Assembly (NCBI GenBank): GCA_921293015.1 | Contig: OV121086.1 | Coordinates: 47,633,402-47,697,401 of the forward strand | Source of the DNA: Phorcus lineatus | Lineage: Eukaryota; Mollusca; Gastropoda; Trochida; Trochidae | DNA: 64,000 nucleotides | Reading direction: 5' to 3' | Part shown: in pieces, positions 1 to 11,710 of the stretch | How positions within the stretch are numbered: the first letter of the stretch is position 1 | Layout of the letters: every line of letters begins with the position of its first letter | Program-made: the position numbers and the translations under genes | Notes under the pieces: generated by a model | What the model saw: the letters and a program-made list of their open reading frames with translations, nothing else | Database searches by the model: none | Told to the model about the DNA's origin: nothing

Positions 1-81
1 ATAAAATGTGTATTGTATTTGTACTTGCATTGTCTAATAGTCATCTGAAATATTGTTTCCCTCCAGGATTGATTTGCTTTT

Positions 82-475
82 GTGTGGTTTGATTTCGTTT
101 GGTTTGGTTCAGTTGGTTTCATTTGGTGGTGTGGTTTAATTTTGTTTCATTTGGGTTTAATTTTGTTTCATTTGGTAGTGTGGTTTACTTTTTATTTTGT
201 TAAGCGGTTCGGCTCAGTTTTGTTTGTGTGGTTTCCCTTCAGGAATGGTTTGATTTGGTTGTTTGGTATTGGTTAGGTCTTATTTTCCCTGCAGAATTGG
301 TTTGGCTCAGTTTGTTTGGTTTGGTTTGGTTTGGTTTAATTTGGGTTTATTAAGTTTTTTGTTTGCTTTGTAGTTGTTTTGTTTGGTTTACTTTAGTTTT
401 CCCTGCAGAAATGGTTTGCTTTGGCTTGGTTTAGTTTGGGCTAGGTGTGTTGGTTTGATGTATTTGACGTTTTGT
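82..475. repeat. TTTGG/TTTGGTT-type low-complexity tract
   Basis: The plus strand is dominated by T and G in degenerate units such as TTTGG, TTTGGTT and TTCATTTGG, with an interspersed spacer 'TTTTCCCTKCAG' that recurs about every 100-150 bp. An open frame runs through part of it only because the tract lacks A and therefore stop codons. It is a degenerate simple repeat, not a gene. Confidence 0.75.
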
Positions 476-3099
476 TCTGGTTCAAGGTTGATTATTGTTT
501 GAAGTCCAATGGGGCATAGATGATATATTTCAAGTGTGGTGTTGTTTCGTGGAATACCTATGTGTGGGTTGATGTGACTTGTAGGTGTGGTGGCATGTAG
601 TGTGATTATGTGCTGTGTGATGTGCCATGAGATATGTTAGCCCGGGTTAAACATTATCTTGTACATTGTGGCAACGTTGTTAATGGATTGGTACAGTTTG
701 GTGCAGTGTATTTTCTTAATGAAGCAGACTATGGTTAATGGTGTGTCACCACCCCAATAAATCATAGCTTGTTTTCCTCTGTATAAATGACAATTAATTT
801 AAGATATTAATCAAAAGGATATTATGCTATTGATTACTTGATGATTTACTCTATCAGATTCAACCATAACTGCACATAGCCCCAAGAGTAATTTAAGTGC
901 ATTCTATGCAGTTTGAAATCTCATTTATCCAGCTATCACACAGATCAAATGACAAAAAGATCCACCAGTTTGGCATCTATCAATATTTTTAAATCAAAGA
1001 TAAATTCTACATTAATTTGATGATATCTTGACATCAATATGGTGCAAGTCAGAAATCATCTCTTGACAACTGCAATTAATGAAACAGAAAATGTATTCTC
1101 TATTGCGATTGAAATCAATAAGTTCAACTATCAATTCATTTGATTCTCCACAGAAAGCATTCACTTGAGAAAAACAAGTTTACTTGATTTCCACTGAAGT
1201 TGCTTGTCAGGGAGATTTTCCTCATGGTTAAAGACATAGTGGAAAGTAAGATATAGGCTAATGCTCATAAGTAATAGAGGAAATTAAAGCTGGAGTTCTG
1301 GTCATGCGTTAATACCTGTCAAATATATTACTTTCATATTTCTCACAAAAAAAAACCTGCTTTAACCTTCTTGGAGCTACGAAAAGTATTTTGAACTGGC
1401 TTATAGAGCTAAAGGCTATTGCATGACGTCATATCAAATAATTCCCTTTTGCATAGATATTTTCATAACCTGAGTTAAAAGCACAGTAACACTTAACTTG
1501 CTGGTTATAAGTTAAAATTCCGGATTATTTTAATTAATTTTCTCAATTATACAGGACATATTTCAAATTTAAGGTAGTCTTTGGTTTGATTAAGGTAATA
1601 AAAACGTTGAAAAAATAACATATTAGCCAAATATTAATACTTTGCATCTTAGAGAAATGTTATCAAATTCATTAAATTGATCAGATCAGACAACATCTTA
1701 TAAAAAACTTCGGAATAATATCTCTGATTAAATTAAGTTCTCAAAGCCAGGTGTTTAATCCAAATTGAAATTTATTTTTTTCAATCAAAGGAGAAGAAAG
1801 TCTTTGATTTTTACCCCTTTATCATAAAATCTGAATTACCATCCTAATAATAAATGGATCTTAATTTTGTAAAACCGTTTTCAATTGTAAATCACAGAAA
1901 TTACTCCATTTATATTCTAATCTAAAGAAGGTTCTTTGATGAAATTGCAGAATGAATTGTTTTCCAAAACTTAAAGAATTTTAATTAAGTAAATCCCTTA
2001 TTATCCAAACATTACAGTCACCGATACAGTTTTTACATCCATTATATGTGAGAGGTTTCCCCTTGAGTAAGTCTCCATGTTCATGGTAAACTCACTCAAC
2101 AGGATAACCCCAAATGTCAAGCCCTGGCTTAAAATGTCACTTTCTATGTTTTGGCTTTTGTATCTTGTTGACTTTGAGAATCTGAGAGAAAAGACTTGCC
2201 AGGTCTCCAAACTGTGATGGATATCTTAAAGCATCCTTGTAACCCTCTCAACTCTTCCAAAGCAGTCCATGTTTGCATAAAAACATAAAGAAGGTATAGT
2301 AAAGAAATTTTTTCTGGATATGAACTTATTTATGTGAAAAAGACAAGATTTCAGAGCTTATGCTTATGCCACACACCACTTCTTCTAAACAGCTTGAGAG
2401 AACAGAGGATAGGGGTTAGCTTTACTTTATGAATGGTCTATGGGATTAACAATTGTTTATGTGCTGTTTCTACACTGATGCAGTATTTGAAACCAAAAAT
2501 AAAGCTTCATCAAGTCTACAAACTGAGACTAGAGATTTGAGACAGTGCAAACAGGGAAATTGTTTGTGTTGATAAAGTTTTAAGATACTTTTTGTGAAGT
2601 GTTGCTCCTATTGCATGATTTAAGAAGACAATTATTATGCAGAAATGTATCAGTACCTGTTCCATCTGATAAATACAATATTAACTTAATAATACAAATG
2701 TCTCTATCTTTATTGTATTAAATGTTACTTAACTCCTTGTATTAAGAATCATACAGACAATCACTCAACCAATCAAGGAAATCTTCTAAAAATCCAGACA
2801 AGATATTATCAAGATAAGAATTTAAAAATATGTTAGAAGAAATCCTGTCTGAGAGCTATTTTCGACTACAAAGTCTGACAGAAGATGTATTATTTTTGTT
2901 CAAAAATGAAAATAGACAAATTTCATATATTTCTTGGGGTAGGTTCAGATTGCATGTTAGGTATTTGTTTGAATGAGAGCACTAATTATGTAGATTGCTT
3001 TCCTTATTGAATGAAAGAGTTAAGACTGGTTTGAGAAAAGAGTGGCTTTTAGTTAAAAACGACACCATATTAGTATTCACACTTTGTTGCTGTACCATG
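476..3099. other. Non-coding AT-rich stretch
   Basis: No coding exon, RNA gene or clear repeat is visible. A single perfect CRE palindrome (TGACGTCA) sits near 1,425 in plain AT-rich sequence. If the minus-strand gene with its first coding exon at 3.9-4.2 kb is real, this stretch is probably its first coding-region intron. Confidence 0.5.
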
Positions 3100-3104
3100 A
3101 AGAG

Positions 3105-3464
3105 CAGGGGCGTAGGAACAGGGGGGGCTTTGGGGGGTTAAGCCCCCCCACTTTTTTTCGAAATGTTTTTTTTTTTCAAAATGACTATTTTCCCCTTTCT
3201 ACTACATATTTCCCAATAACTGGTCTAGTATTGTTACAAAACAGTTACTATGCACTACTTTGAGGGTAGTTCTAGAACTACTCTGAGGGTAGAACTAAAA
3301 CATCAAATCAAACAAGGAATTAAACTTACTTCAGTATTATTATGTCCTAATTGATGATAAGATGGGATAAGCAGCCAGCAAGTTTCCTTTTTTTAAATTT
3401 TTTTTTTGGTTACAAAATTTCAATTCAAGGCCCCCCCACTTTCAAATTCGCTCCTACGTCCCTG
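3105..3464 (+). mobile_element. hAT-like MITE, copy 1
   Basis: A 360-bp element bounded by terminal inverted repeats: CAGGGGCGTAGGA at the left and TCCTACGTCCCTG at the right. It is flanked by the 5-bp direct repeat AAGAG (3,100-3,104 and 3,465-3,469), read as a target-site duplication. Just inside each end are long G or C runs. It has no transposase and must be non-autonomous. The CAGGG...CCCTG ends resemble hAT elements, but the duplication is 5 bp rather than the 8 bp usual for hAT, so the superfamily is tentative. A nearly identical inverted copy lies at 5.9-6.2 kb; relative to it this copy carries about 38 extra bases. Confidence 0.85.
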
Positions 3465-3899
3465 AAGAGTAACCATATTTGTAGAGGACCTTATAAAACC
3501 TTGTGGTGACCATAAGGCAAATAATATGGTCTTGAATTAAAAAAGCCAGTATCATTACATTTAAGATATGTCTCTGGGGTTAGCATTGTACCTTTATCAA
3601 ATTCCATATTTGGGCTAAAACCAAAGGCAGGGCTATAATTAGAGATACATAACATGATCTTCCAGGTGTAATGAAGTTAAGAAATATTTAATCAATTTAA
3701 TTCCATTCCCCTTACAAAGTTATCTGTTATCAAAACTCAAGACTTTACTTGAAATGCTCATGTGTATATTGCTCATGGGAATCTTAATCAACTAACTGAA
3801 TCCTTCACAGTGGTCAACATCGTCCATAGCTGATTAAATTATATGAATCGTCTGAAACATCTAAGATTTGAAAGACATTACAAAAATCAAATTACATAC

Positions 3900-4187
3900 C
3901 TGCAACAATCTATTGACAAGGACTTGTTCCTCTTCTGACAATTTCCTTCCTCCTTTCAAAAGAGTTCTATGTTTCCCGCCATCTTCCAACCTCTTGTTCA
4001 ACTGCAGACTGCGGTAAATATTCAAATGTCCATCGACGTGAATCTTAAACTCCGACTGTGGTTGAAGCCAAGGGAGATAACTGGTCATGTGCAGTGTCAT
4101 CATGGACGAGAGAACAGCGATGAGGATCAGAATGAGAAAGAGGTCGCGAAGAGAGCGGAAGCCCATCTTGCACAGGCGAAAACCCAT
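3900..4187 (-). CDS. First coding exon of a predicted type II-like membrane protein (partial)
   Basis: The exon encodes 96 residues from an ATG at 4,187 to a strong donor, CAG|GTATGT, after base 3,900; it ends in phase 0. The ATG is chosen because the upstream codons in the same frame include TGA two codons before it, and because an acceptor-like TTTCAG lies just upstream (exon start about 4,196), implying at least one non-coding leader exon. The protein starts with a short basic segment (about residues 1-15), then a hydrophobic helix (about 16-38, FLILILIAVLSS), then a hydrophilic region. This order fits a signal-anchored Golgi or secretory-pathway enzyme such as a glycosyltransferase or sulfotransferase, but I recognise no family and no catalytic region is present. 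Later exons would lie at lower coordinates or outside the window; none was seen in 1-3,899. The same TTTCAG|GTATGA site could also be read as a donor, a caveat on the 5' border. Confidence 0.55.
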
Positions 4188-5329
4188 ACTTCATACCTGA
4201 AACTGTTGGAAAATCCAATATACAACTTGTTAAAGAATTGAAGAATTGTGGCAATATATTGATATGATTGACTTTTACGATTCTTAAGATAGTCCAAGAT
4301 CTGCAAAACAAAAGCATAACAATAATGGTCAAAAAGGCGCAAAGAGAAAAAGTTACTAAGTGGTTTTTTTTAGTCGACCACATAGAACAGTTTCACACTA
4401 GCTAATCAGTTGTCAAATGTAACAAAACGTTGGCTTTCGTTAAGTAATATTAAAACGTATTCCAATGTAAGTCAAAATGGGATTTTTTATTTCTTATTAT
4501 CAAATAGATTAAACAAGAAAGTAAGTGTCTATGTAGAATGTTGTTGATGATTGCTTGACCAAAGAAAATTTTTCAGAAATATTATTATTACCTTTGGCTA
4601 AGTTTTCATAATTACAGAATTTTGTTATAAAAAGAAGAGCTCACCCTTTCGGCAATATGATTTCCACTTAAAGTACTTGTTTTTCCAATAAAACTTGATA
4701 TCAGATTAATGCTAGCTTACGTTCTTGTAAAATGTCAACAAAGTGTGATTAAATCTAATTTTTAACTGACATTTAAAACTTTATATAGTTATAATTCAAA
4801 TACTGATTCACTTGAAATATTTATTGAAATAAGAAATAAATAGCAATTGCTTTGCGTCAATCTGTTTCGCTGAACACGGTAATAGAAGTTCAATTCATAC
4901 CTCCATAAACTTAATTTCATGAAGTCACATCATTTTAAGCCAGTGCACGCCCATCGACGGAACTATTTGTAAACAAGTTACATTTTTCTAAAAATAGAGA
5001 CACTTTGTGCAATGCCACTTCTTGAAAATAGGTAAAAAAAATTTAACATAATTCAGTATGAAATAATTATTGTTGTCAAAGGTTCTAAAGGTAGTCCTTT
5101 TCATAATAAACAAGAGAGCTCTATCAGAAATTCCAACCGATTGTGTTCCATCCCACAGAAGGCAAATGTCACTGTTCAATGCTCTCGCGGCCATTGCAGG
5201 GAGGTTGGCAAAGTATTATCGTTAAGTTCATTAACAGAGTTAACTTTGGCTCCTCAACAAGTTTGAGAACTGTGTGCAATTTAATCAGATCATAACAACA
5301 CCAGTATACTGCATCTACGAGGGTGAATT

Positions 5330-5510
5330 CGGCTGGTTTGCTCTCCGAGTTCTACGTTCGCGATTTGTGTTTACAACTGTGAGAACTAGCAATGTCAAGC
5401 CACGTGTGACAGACATCCGTTAAGTTTATGGTCACGTGTGTTGTGGATTGTCATTGGCTGATGAACATTTTGTAGGCGGGGCTAGGGATCCGATGACGTT
5501 TTGATTGACA
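5330..5510 (-). promoter_or_regulatory. Candidate promoter for the minus-strand membrane-protein gene
   Basis: This patch is clearly richer in G+C and CpG than its surroundings. Read on the minus strand it holds, in order, a CRE-like GACGTCATC half site (about 5,500), a GC box (CCCCGCC, 5,475-5,481), a CCAAT box (5,453-5,457) and two CACGTG E-boxes (5,433-5,438 and 5,401-5,406). Their order and spacing are typical of a TATA-less promoter reading toward lower coordinates, with transcription perhaps starting near 5,300-5,380. A donor-like AAGG|GTGAGC at 4,645 could end a leader exon ahead of the acceptor at 4,197. There is no transcript evidence. Confidence 0.4.
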
Positions 5511-5911
5511 TTTTATCTCTTTCATACTGTTGAGTGTTGAATTCATTCGCATATATAGTGCAGCTTTATTTGTTGCAAATATGTATATTTAAAAAGAACT
5601 AGTATGTATATATTTATTTATAAGATTTGACTTCCGCTACCCGGATTCACACAGTTTGCACATCGGTTTTTAAGTTTATACCTTCATGAACTTAATAAAT
5701 GTTAAAGTCAATTCTTAATTAACTAGGAAAACCTAATCCAATATTAATTATGCCTTTCTGATATTTCTACTCTAGTGAATCACAAAATGTGTTTTTACAC
5801 ATGAGATTTTCTGGTATATAAATAAGTTTTCACATAAACCCACAAATATAAAGTAACTTCACCTCGCTGGCACACTCACATGTCTTGTGTGTGAATAATT
5901 CAATGACCCTA

Positions 5912-6233
5912 CAGGGGCGTAGGAGCGAATTTGAAAGTGGGGGGGCTTGAATTGAAATTGAATGCAACCAAAAAAAAAAGAAAAAAAAAAGAAACTTGCT
6001 GGCTGCTTATCCCATCTCATCATCAATTAGGATGATTGGATGTTTTAGTTCTACCCTCAGAGTAGTTTTAGAACTACCCTCAAAGTAGTGCATAGTAACT
6101 GTTTTGTAACAATACTAGACCAGTTATTGGGAAATATGTAGTAGAAAGGTCATTTTAAAAAAAAAAAACATTTCGAAAAAAAGTGGGGGGCTAAGCCCCC
6201 CCCCCCATGCCCCCCCCTGTTCCTACGCCCCTG
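5912..6233 (-). mobile_element. hAT-like MITE, copy 2 (inverted)
   Basis: A 322-bp element with the same terminal repeats as the copy at 3.1 kb but in reverse orientation: CAGGGGCGTAGGA at the left, TCCTACGCCCCTG at the right. It has its own 5-bp flanking duplication CCCTA (5,907-5,911 and 6,234-6,238), so it inserted independently and did not arise by local inversion. Its core matches the other copy almost base for base apart from a deletion of about 38 bp and differences in A and G/C runs. No coding capacity. Confidence 0.85.
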
Positions 6234-6238
6234 CCCTA

Positions 6239-7736
6239 CATGAATAAAATTCAAAGCACTAATGTTATATGCATTTCAAGACCATAAACTACAAATTCAA
6301 AATAATCCACACCCCACATCTCACCAAGCCGAATCATATGTTTCATATTATCATATTATCCCTGCACCCTGAGGTGCACCAAGCAAGGGTCATGCTATGA
6401 AGATGTATATTAGGATAATGATTAATAAAAGTTCAAAGATTGCTGGCGGAGTTCTGCACCATTTTCAGGCTCATATGATAAACATACACAGATGTCCCAC
6501 GCTTCTACCTGATTACTGCCTTCCCAGAAACACACAGTACAGGATGTTTATACATGTATTTCAAATCAACAGGAAAACAGCTATATATACTAATGCATGT
6601 AGAAACAGGGGATATGATATGAATGCCCCACCCTACATCCACGAACGTACCAATGTCTAACATGAATATCGTGAACGTAAAAATTTATTTGGTTTTAAAA
6701 ATATATATAAGTATCTACATCATGAATTGTTATCACTTTGCAACATGATGTAGCAGTATTTTTCCATGACATCAGCTTATAGTTGACACTTAATCATTGT
6801 TCCACACAGAGAAATATATGATGACAAGTTCTTTATTCACAATTGTTTGATTTTTAAAACTATTCTATTTCTAGAATTTGAGTTATTGGATATTAACTCA
6901 TGAGATGATTTCAATTCACATCATGAATGGTATTTTCATTATGCTAAATGATGTCATGGATAACACTTACTGTTTCTTTAAGCACAACTGCATGAATGAC
7001 CGTGCCATACTTTACATTATATAAAAGGTTTTAATGGTTTATATGACATAATTATGTCATGATTTAAAATCACAAATGTCATAAATATGTCATATTTCAT
7101 TTGACTTTTATTTTATTTCATTTTTCATTTTAAACTTCTATCACTTTTAAAAAATTCTGGGAGACATTCATCTAAAAAAGCCAAATTCAATAACATGAAA
7201 AAATTATCTTAAAAATTTCAATCATCTTAAAAACTTATTTTTAATCTGAAAAGGGTTTTGTAAACAAATCCAAATTTATTTCTTTTATCCTCATCTGATA
7301 GAAAAAGTAATCCTTTGACATCAAACTATAATAAAATGATCATATGATATATCATATTTGGATATATCAAATCTGGTAAGAAAAGAAAAGGATAAATGTC
7401 CTTGAGCATAACTCAATTTCAAATGTGTTTAAAAGATTTAGAGTCCTATTTTTTTTCAAGATAGAAACATTATGATGAAACAGATCATCATTTTTTACTG
7501 CTTTTCTGTCTTTTTGAAGGAAATGTGTCACTCTCGAATGAATCATCTCCATGCTTTATCTTAGAATAGAGACACTTTTGCAACATAGTGCAACATATAT
7601 ACTTCTTTGTCCTCGAGAAGGTGAAGGTATATTAATACTTGCAGGAATGTTGTAAATAAAAGGGAGAAATCTCTAGCATAATCATCAGACTTCAGTACAA
7701 AAGAGATTATCAGAGCTCGGGATAAAAATGAAATTA

Positions 7737-7737
<1 letters not shown>
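6239..7737. other. Non-coding stretch
   Basis: AT-rich sequence without a supportable exon. A TATGACATAATTATGTCATG palindrome near 7,045 and scattered ATGACAT/ATGTCAT words around 6,910-7,090 are the only visible structure. Confidence 0.5.
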
Positions 7738-7791
<54 letters not shown>

Positions 7792-7875
7792 CTAATACTA
7801 GATGATACTACTATTACTACTATTTATACCTATAATGTTGACGACGATGACAATGAGGATGAGGATGATGATGAT
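7738..7875. repeat. GAT trinucleotide microsatellite and flanking degenerate GAT/GAC run
   Basis: An uninterrupted (GAT)n run of about 18 units covers 7,738-7,792. After about 50 unrelated bases a second, imperfect GAC/GAT/GAGGAT run covers 7,843-7,875. Simple sequence, not coding. Confidence 0.95.
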
Positions 7876-9700
7876 GTTACAAATTGACTAAGGAGCCTAC
7901 AGGGCCTATGCAGGGACACTGTTCCATGGTAAATACAAGTATGAATTGAATTCAGAAATAAATTTGTGGCTAAAATTACTTTTTTTGTCCCTGTTGTGCT
8001 ATTACTGGCGAAATGTTTTAGACCAAACAACTTAGATTTCAGCTAATACAAGTTTACTTTTGAAAAAACAATTTGGAAACAAACATCCTTGACTTACCTA
8101 GCGTTGAAGTTTCAGACTTTCATGTTATAAAGAAAAGACAATTACCTTTTTAAGAAAAAGAACAATTAACCTGCATTATTGGATATGAATTAAAAGATGA
8201 TTATAGCAGACATATTTTGGGGTTGCAGGTAAATGGGAAAGGACAATTTATCTGACGTCAAAGTGATAAAACTTGTGTTTGGCTCATCATAATTATCATG
8301 CTTATCACCTTTTCATGTCAAACCACAACATATGACAAAAAGTTCAGTCAAGTAACATGTTCAGAACCTTAAATAACTCTTTAAATGTGATTTCAATTTT
8401 ACTTTTTTTCAAATTATTTAAAAAGGACTGCAGTTGAATTAAAATCAAAATCTTTGGTGTACACTATTGTTGCCCATACAACTTAATTGTTTGTTAGAAA
8501 ATCTTATGTAAGAGGATTCAAATTGGCTGCTATACCATATATTCTTAACACAAAAATATACAAAGGGGCACCCTAAATTAAGTAAAGCCTCCATCAAGAT
8601 ATTTTTTCTGATAATAACAAGAGTGTCTTTTTAACTTAACAAAATGTTGATATTGATATTACCATGTAATTCTTGAACTTTGAATAAATTAAGATTTGGA
8701 CAAGTTTTTTATTTAACCCTTTCGAGTATGACAGAGAAGGGATGATAGCAGATTTTTCTTTTGTTTGTCATATTGAGTCTAATATAGTCTAACACAAACT
8801 TATAACTTTATTTGGTATCTGATTCTGTGGAATTGATTATGGATTTGTATGAAGAAAAAACTGTCAATTTAATTAGTGGTAAAACCAGGAATGACATATT
8901 TACATCCCAAAATAATTTTCAAAGGTATCAGAATTACCATGTAAAACATTTTTAAAAATACTTTACATTTTGAATGTCGTGTTATCAAGACAGTTGCATT
9001 AAACGAGGCATTAGGTAGATTTATTTTATAAATATAAGTATTTGCAAATTTCTGTCTGATACTTTGCATTTAACATTCAATGAATATTTCATTGAGTATT
9101 TACCTCTCTTTCCGCCATTTAAGGCTCATTATATATGCTTAATGCCTCCAACATCACCTCATGGATATGAATGAATTATTTCATGAAGGCTGTAATCTGC
9201 AATTAACATATACCAGAACAATCAAATTGAACTAATGATTCATACATGACTATTTTATATCCCTTTATAACAAACCAATATGGAAAATAGCCTCTTTCGC
9301 ACAGGTAACATGAGTTGAAATTATATTAAATTTAATGGCTTTTTTTCACTTTTGAAATAAACAATGAAATGACCTCTTATGACATTCCCTGTTAGTGGCT
9401 TACCAATTTTAAAGTAACAACTTTTGTAAATAAATAACCTATAATAATGAATAGTTTACATAACTGCAATAAGAATACCTGTGAAACAAAGTTTTTCCAG
9501 GAGTTCCCGCATGAAAACCCTTTCTTTTGGTTGACTTACCCTATCTAATTATTCGAAAAATGGAAAGCAGTAAGCTTGATGATCATTTTCCAAGTTCGGA
9601 AACATACAAAAAACACTTTAAAACAATCAAAAATCATGAAAGAACTATTCTCCTCCAGATAATTAATTTCTGACACTCACCTTTGATAAATTCATGTTTC
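7876..9700. other. Non-coding stretch
   Basis: No exon, RNA gene or repeat recognised. A, T and poly-A/T words dominate. Confidence 0.5.
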
Positions 9701-9849
9701 ACCTGGATGGTAACACTATGCGACAGGTAAAATCTAGTTAATACTGAAGCTTTTGTGACAGAGCCCCAGAGCTAAAGAACCTTATTTCAACAGGTGACAC
9801 CTGACAATCTCCACACAGGTAATACTTGACAAACCAGGTGTGCACAGGT
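9701..9849. promoter_or_regulatory. Homotypic cluster of CAGGT/ACCTG (E2-box) motifs
   Basis: Seven CAGGT cores (either strand) occur in 149 bp, starting at 9,701, 9,724, 9,791, 9,799, 9,816, 9,835 and 9,845. Several extend to CAGGTG or CAGGTA, the E2-box recognised by Snail- and ZEB-type zinc fingers and some bHLH factors. In an AT-rich background fewer than one is expected by chance. The first motif also forms a good minus-strand donor (CAG|GTGAAA, exon end 9,703), so some of these bases could instead belong to a leader exon. Confidence 0.4.
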
Positions 9850-11630
9850 AAAAGATATCCCTCGGCAAGGACAGCCTTTGTTTTGAAATTTAAAACTTTG
9901 GTTGGTGTAAGCTGAACTATTGAGATCATTTATACTAACCTTTGCTGAATTGTAAATTGGCAGAGCTCTTGTATTTTTTTGAACAAATCTTTTATAGGAT
10001 TTTAACAACAAAACACAGGCACACTATCTCTATAGAACTAGATGTCCTTATAGCCACAGATCAACTTTAAATTAAAATTAATTACATCAACACTAAAATA
10101 TCTGATTATGATCATTCTGAATAAATTTGAATGGAAAATATATCTGGCCAATTTGAACATAACTCCCTAAGACTAAGGTTTTCATAACTCATTTTTGTAA
10201 CTATGGGTTGATGGTGCCCTCAGCACTAAAAGGGTTTTTGAAATTAGGGCCTTGTATTAAAACTTTAAGAAATTGCTGTCCATCATATCACATCATAAGG
10301 AATTTAAATTAAGTTCTTTGAAAGGCATTTTTAAAAATTAGACATATTGCTGAATTTATTACACAAATAATTATACAGATTGAATAGAAGAGGGTTTTTT
10401 ATAATGAAAGATACACATGAATGTCGTCTGACATTTCAATAACACATATTGTTTTTGCTTGATTATTTCTAATCTGTTCTTATTATCATTTATCTATTAA
10501 AATTCCATAAATAGTTCATAATGTCCTACTTTTAAGACAACTTCCTAAATAACCCCCAAAAAATTGTCTTTGACTTTTATCTAATTTTCCCATAAAATTC
10601 ACTTTTATTCCTTTTACAATGTTGTAAAAATACTGAGACTTTTCATTATCCATAGTTAATCTTTACAGGTAATCATATTGCTTTTGATCATTAAGAACCT
10701 TTATTCAAACAAACTAAATATTTGATTTACCACTTTAACTGTTCTTTACTTTGGAATTTGTCTAGACTTGTAACCTTTTGATGTTTTTTTTGTTGCCATT
10801 TCAAATTAAGAAATTACATTTTGTTTTCAATCTTACAAATTGAGAGCCATTTCTACTTAAATACATGTGGTTCCTTTTGACACACTCTATTAATACTTGA
10901 TACTATTGAAACCAAGAAGGAAAGTTAACAATTAAAAACTATACGAAATTAAAATGATTAATAATTTATCTTTTGTTATTGTTCAATTTCTATATTGAGA
11001 CTTCTTCTCTTCTAATCTGCAAATGTGTAATAAAAGTTTGTTTTATTACCCTCAAATTTATTGCAAAATTAAAATGGTGTCCACTTGTGTTCGACTTATT
11101 CAATCATCACTCATCAAAAAGGTTACTATTTTTTATGTGAAGAAAAAAAGGTACTCCTATCACACTCAAAAATGCAAAATATATCATAATGTTAACCCAT
11201 GATGTCTACATGACAAAAAATTGGTCAGTGTTAAAAATATGTTATTGTTGAAATAAGAAAATCTCAATTTTCTGTTTTTAACGCAATGCCACTTTTAGGG
11301 ATCGTCCATTGCATTCCTGATATCTATCACTTATATAATTATTTTAAAACATTATACTTTCATAAATGATGTAAAGATTTTGACTGTAAATTCTATGTCT
11401 AAGAAAAAAGGTGCCTCATTATAGTTTTCGAAAATCATGATTTTATATATGTGAAGTTGTAACCAAAGATTTGGTAAATAACCAGTCAATAAAAAGGGGA
11501 TCCAACCATACAGAACATGTTTTTTAAGAAATTTTATAACTAAATAAAAAGACTGACAATCCCTGTATGGAATATTGAAGCTCTCTTAACCCGAAACCCC
11601 TATATACCCTAGAAAACCGTAAAATACCTT
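9850..11630. other. Non-coding stretch
   Basis: AT-rich sequence with frequent TTTTTA/AAAATT words. I see no exon, hairpin element or RNA gene. Confidence 0.5.
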
Positions 11631-11710
11631 ACAATACCATACAATATCATACAACATCATACAATACTATACAATACCATACAATACCATACAATACCTT
11701 ACAATAACAA
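11631..11710 (+). repeat. 10-bp minisatellite (ACAATACCAT)n
   Basis: Eight contiguous units of a 10-bp motif, consensus ACAATACCAT, with substitutions only at the last few positions of units (for example ...TATCAT, ...CATCAT, ...ACTAT). A degenerate version extends upstream from about 11,621. A 10-bp period equals about one helical turn. Confidence 0.9.

Noticed and set aside
82-276. 64-codon Trp/Phe-rich ORF
   Set aside because: Translation of the T/G simple repeat, which lacks stop codons because it lacks A.
4045-4383. Other ORFs overlapping the minus-strand membrane-protein exon (112, 90 and 71 codons)
   Set aside because: Alternative-frame or opposite-strand shadows; they do not use the observed splice signals.
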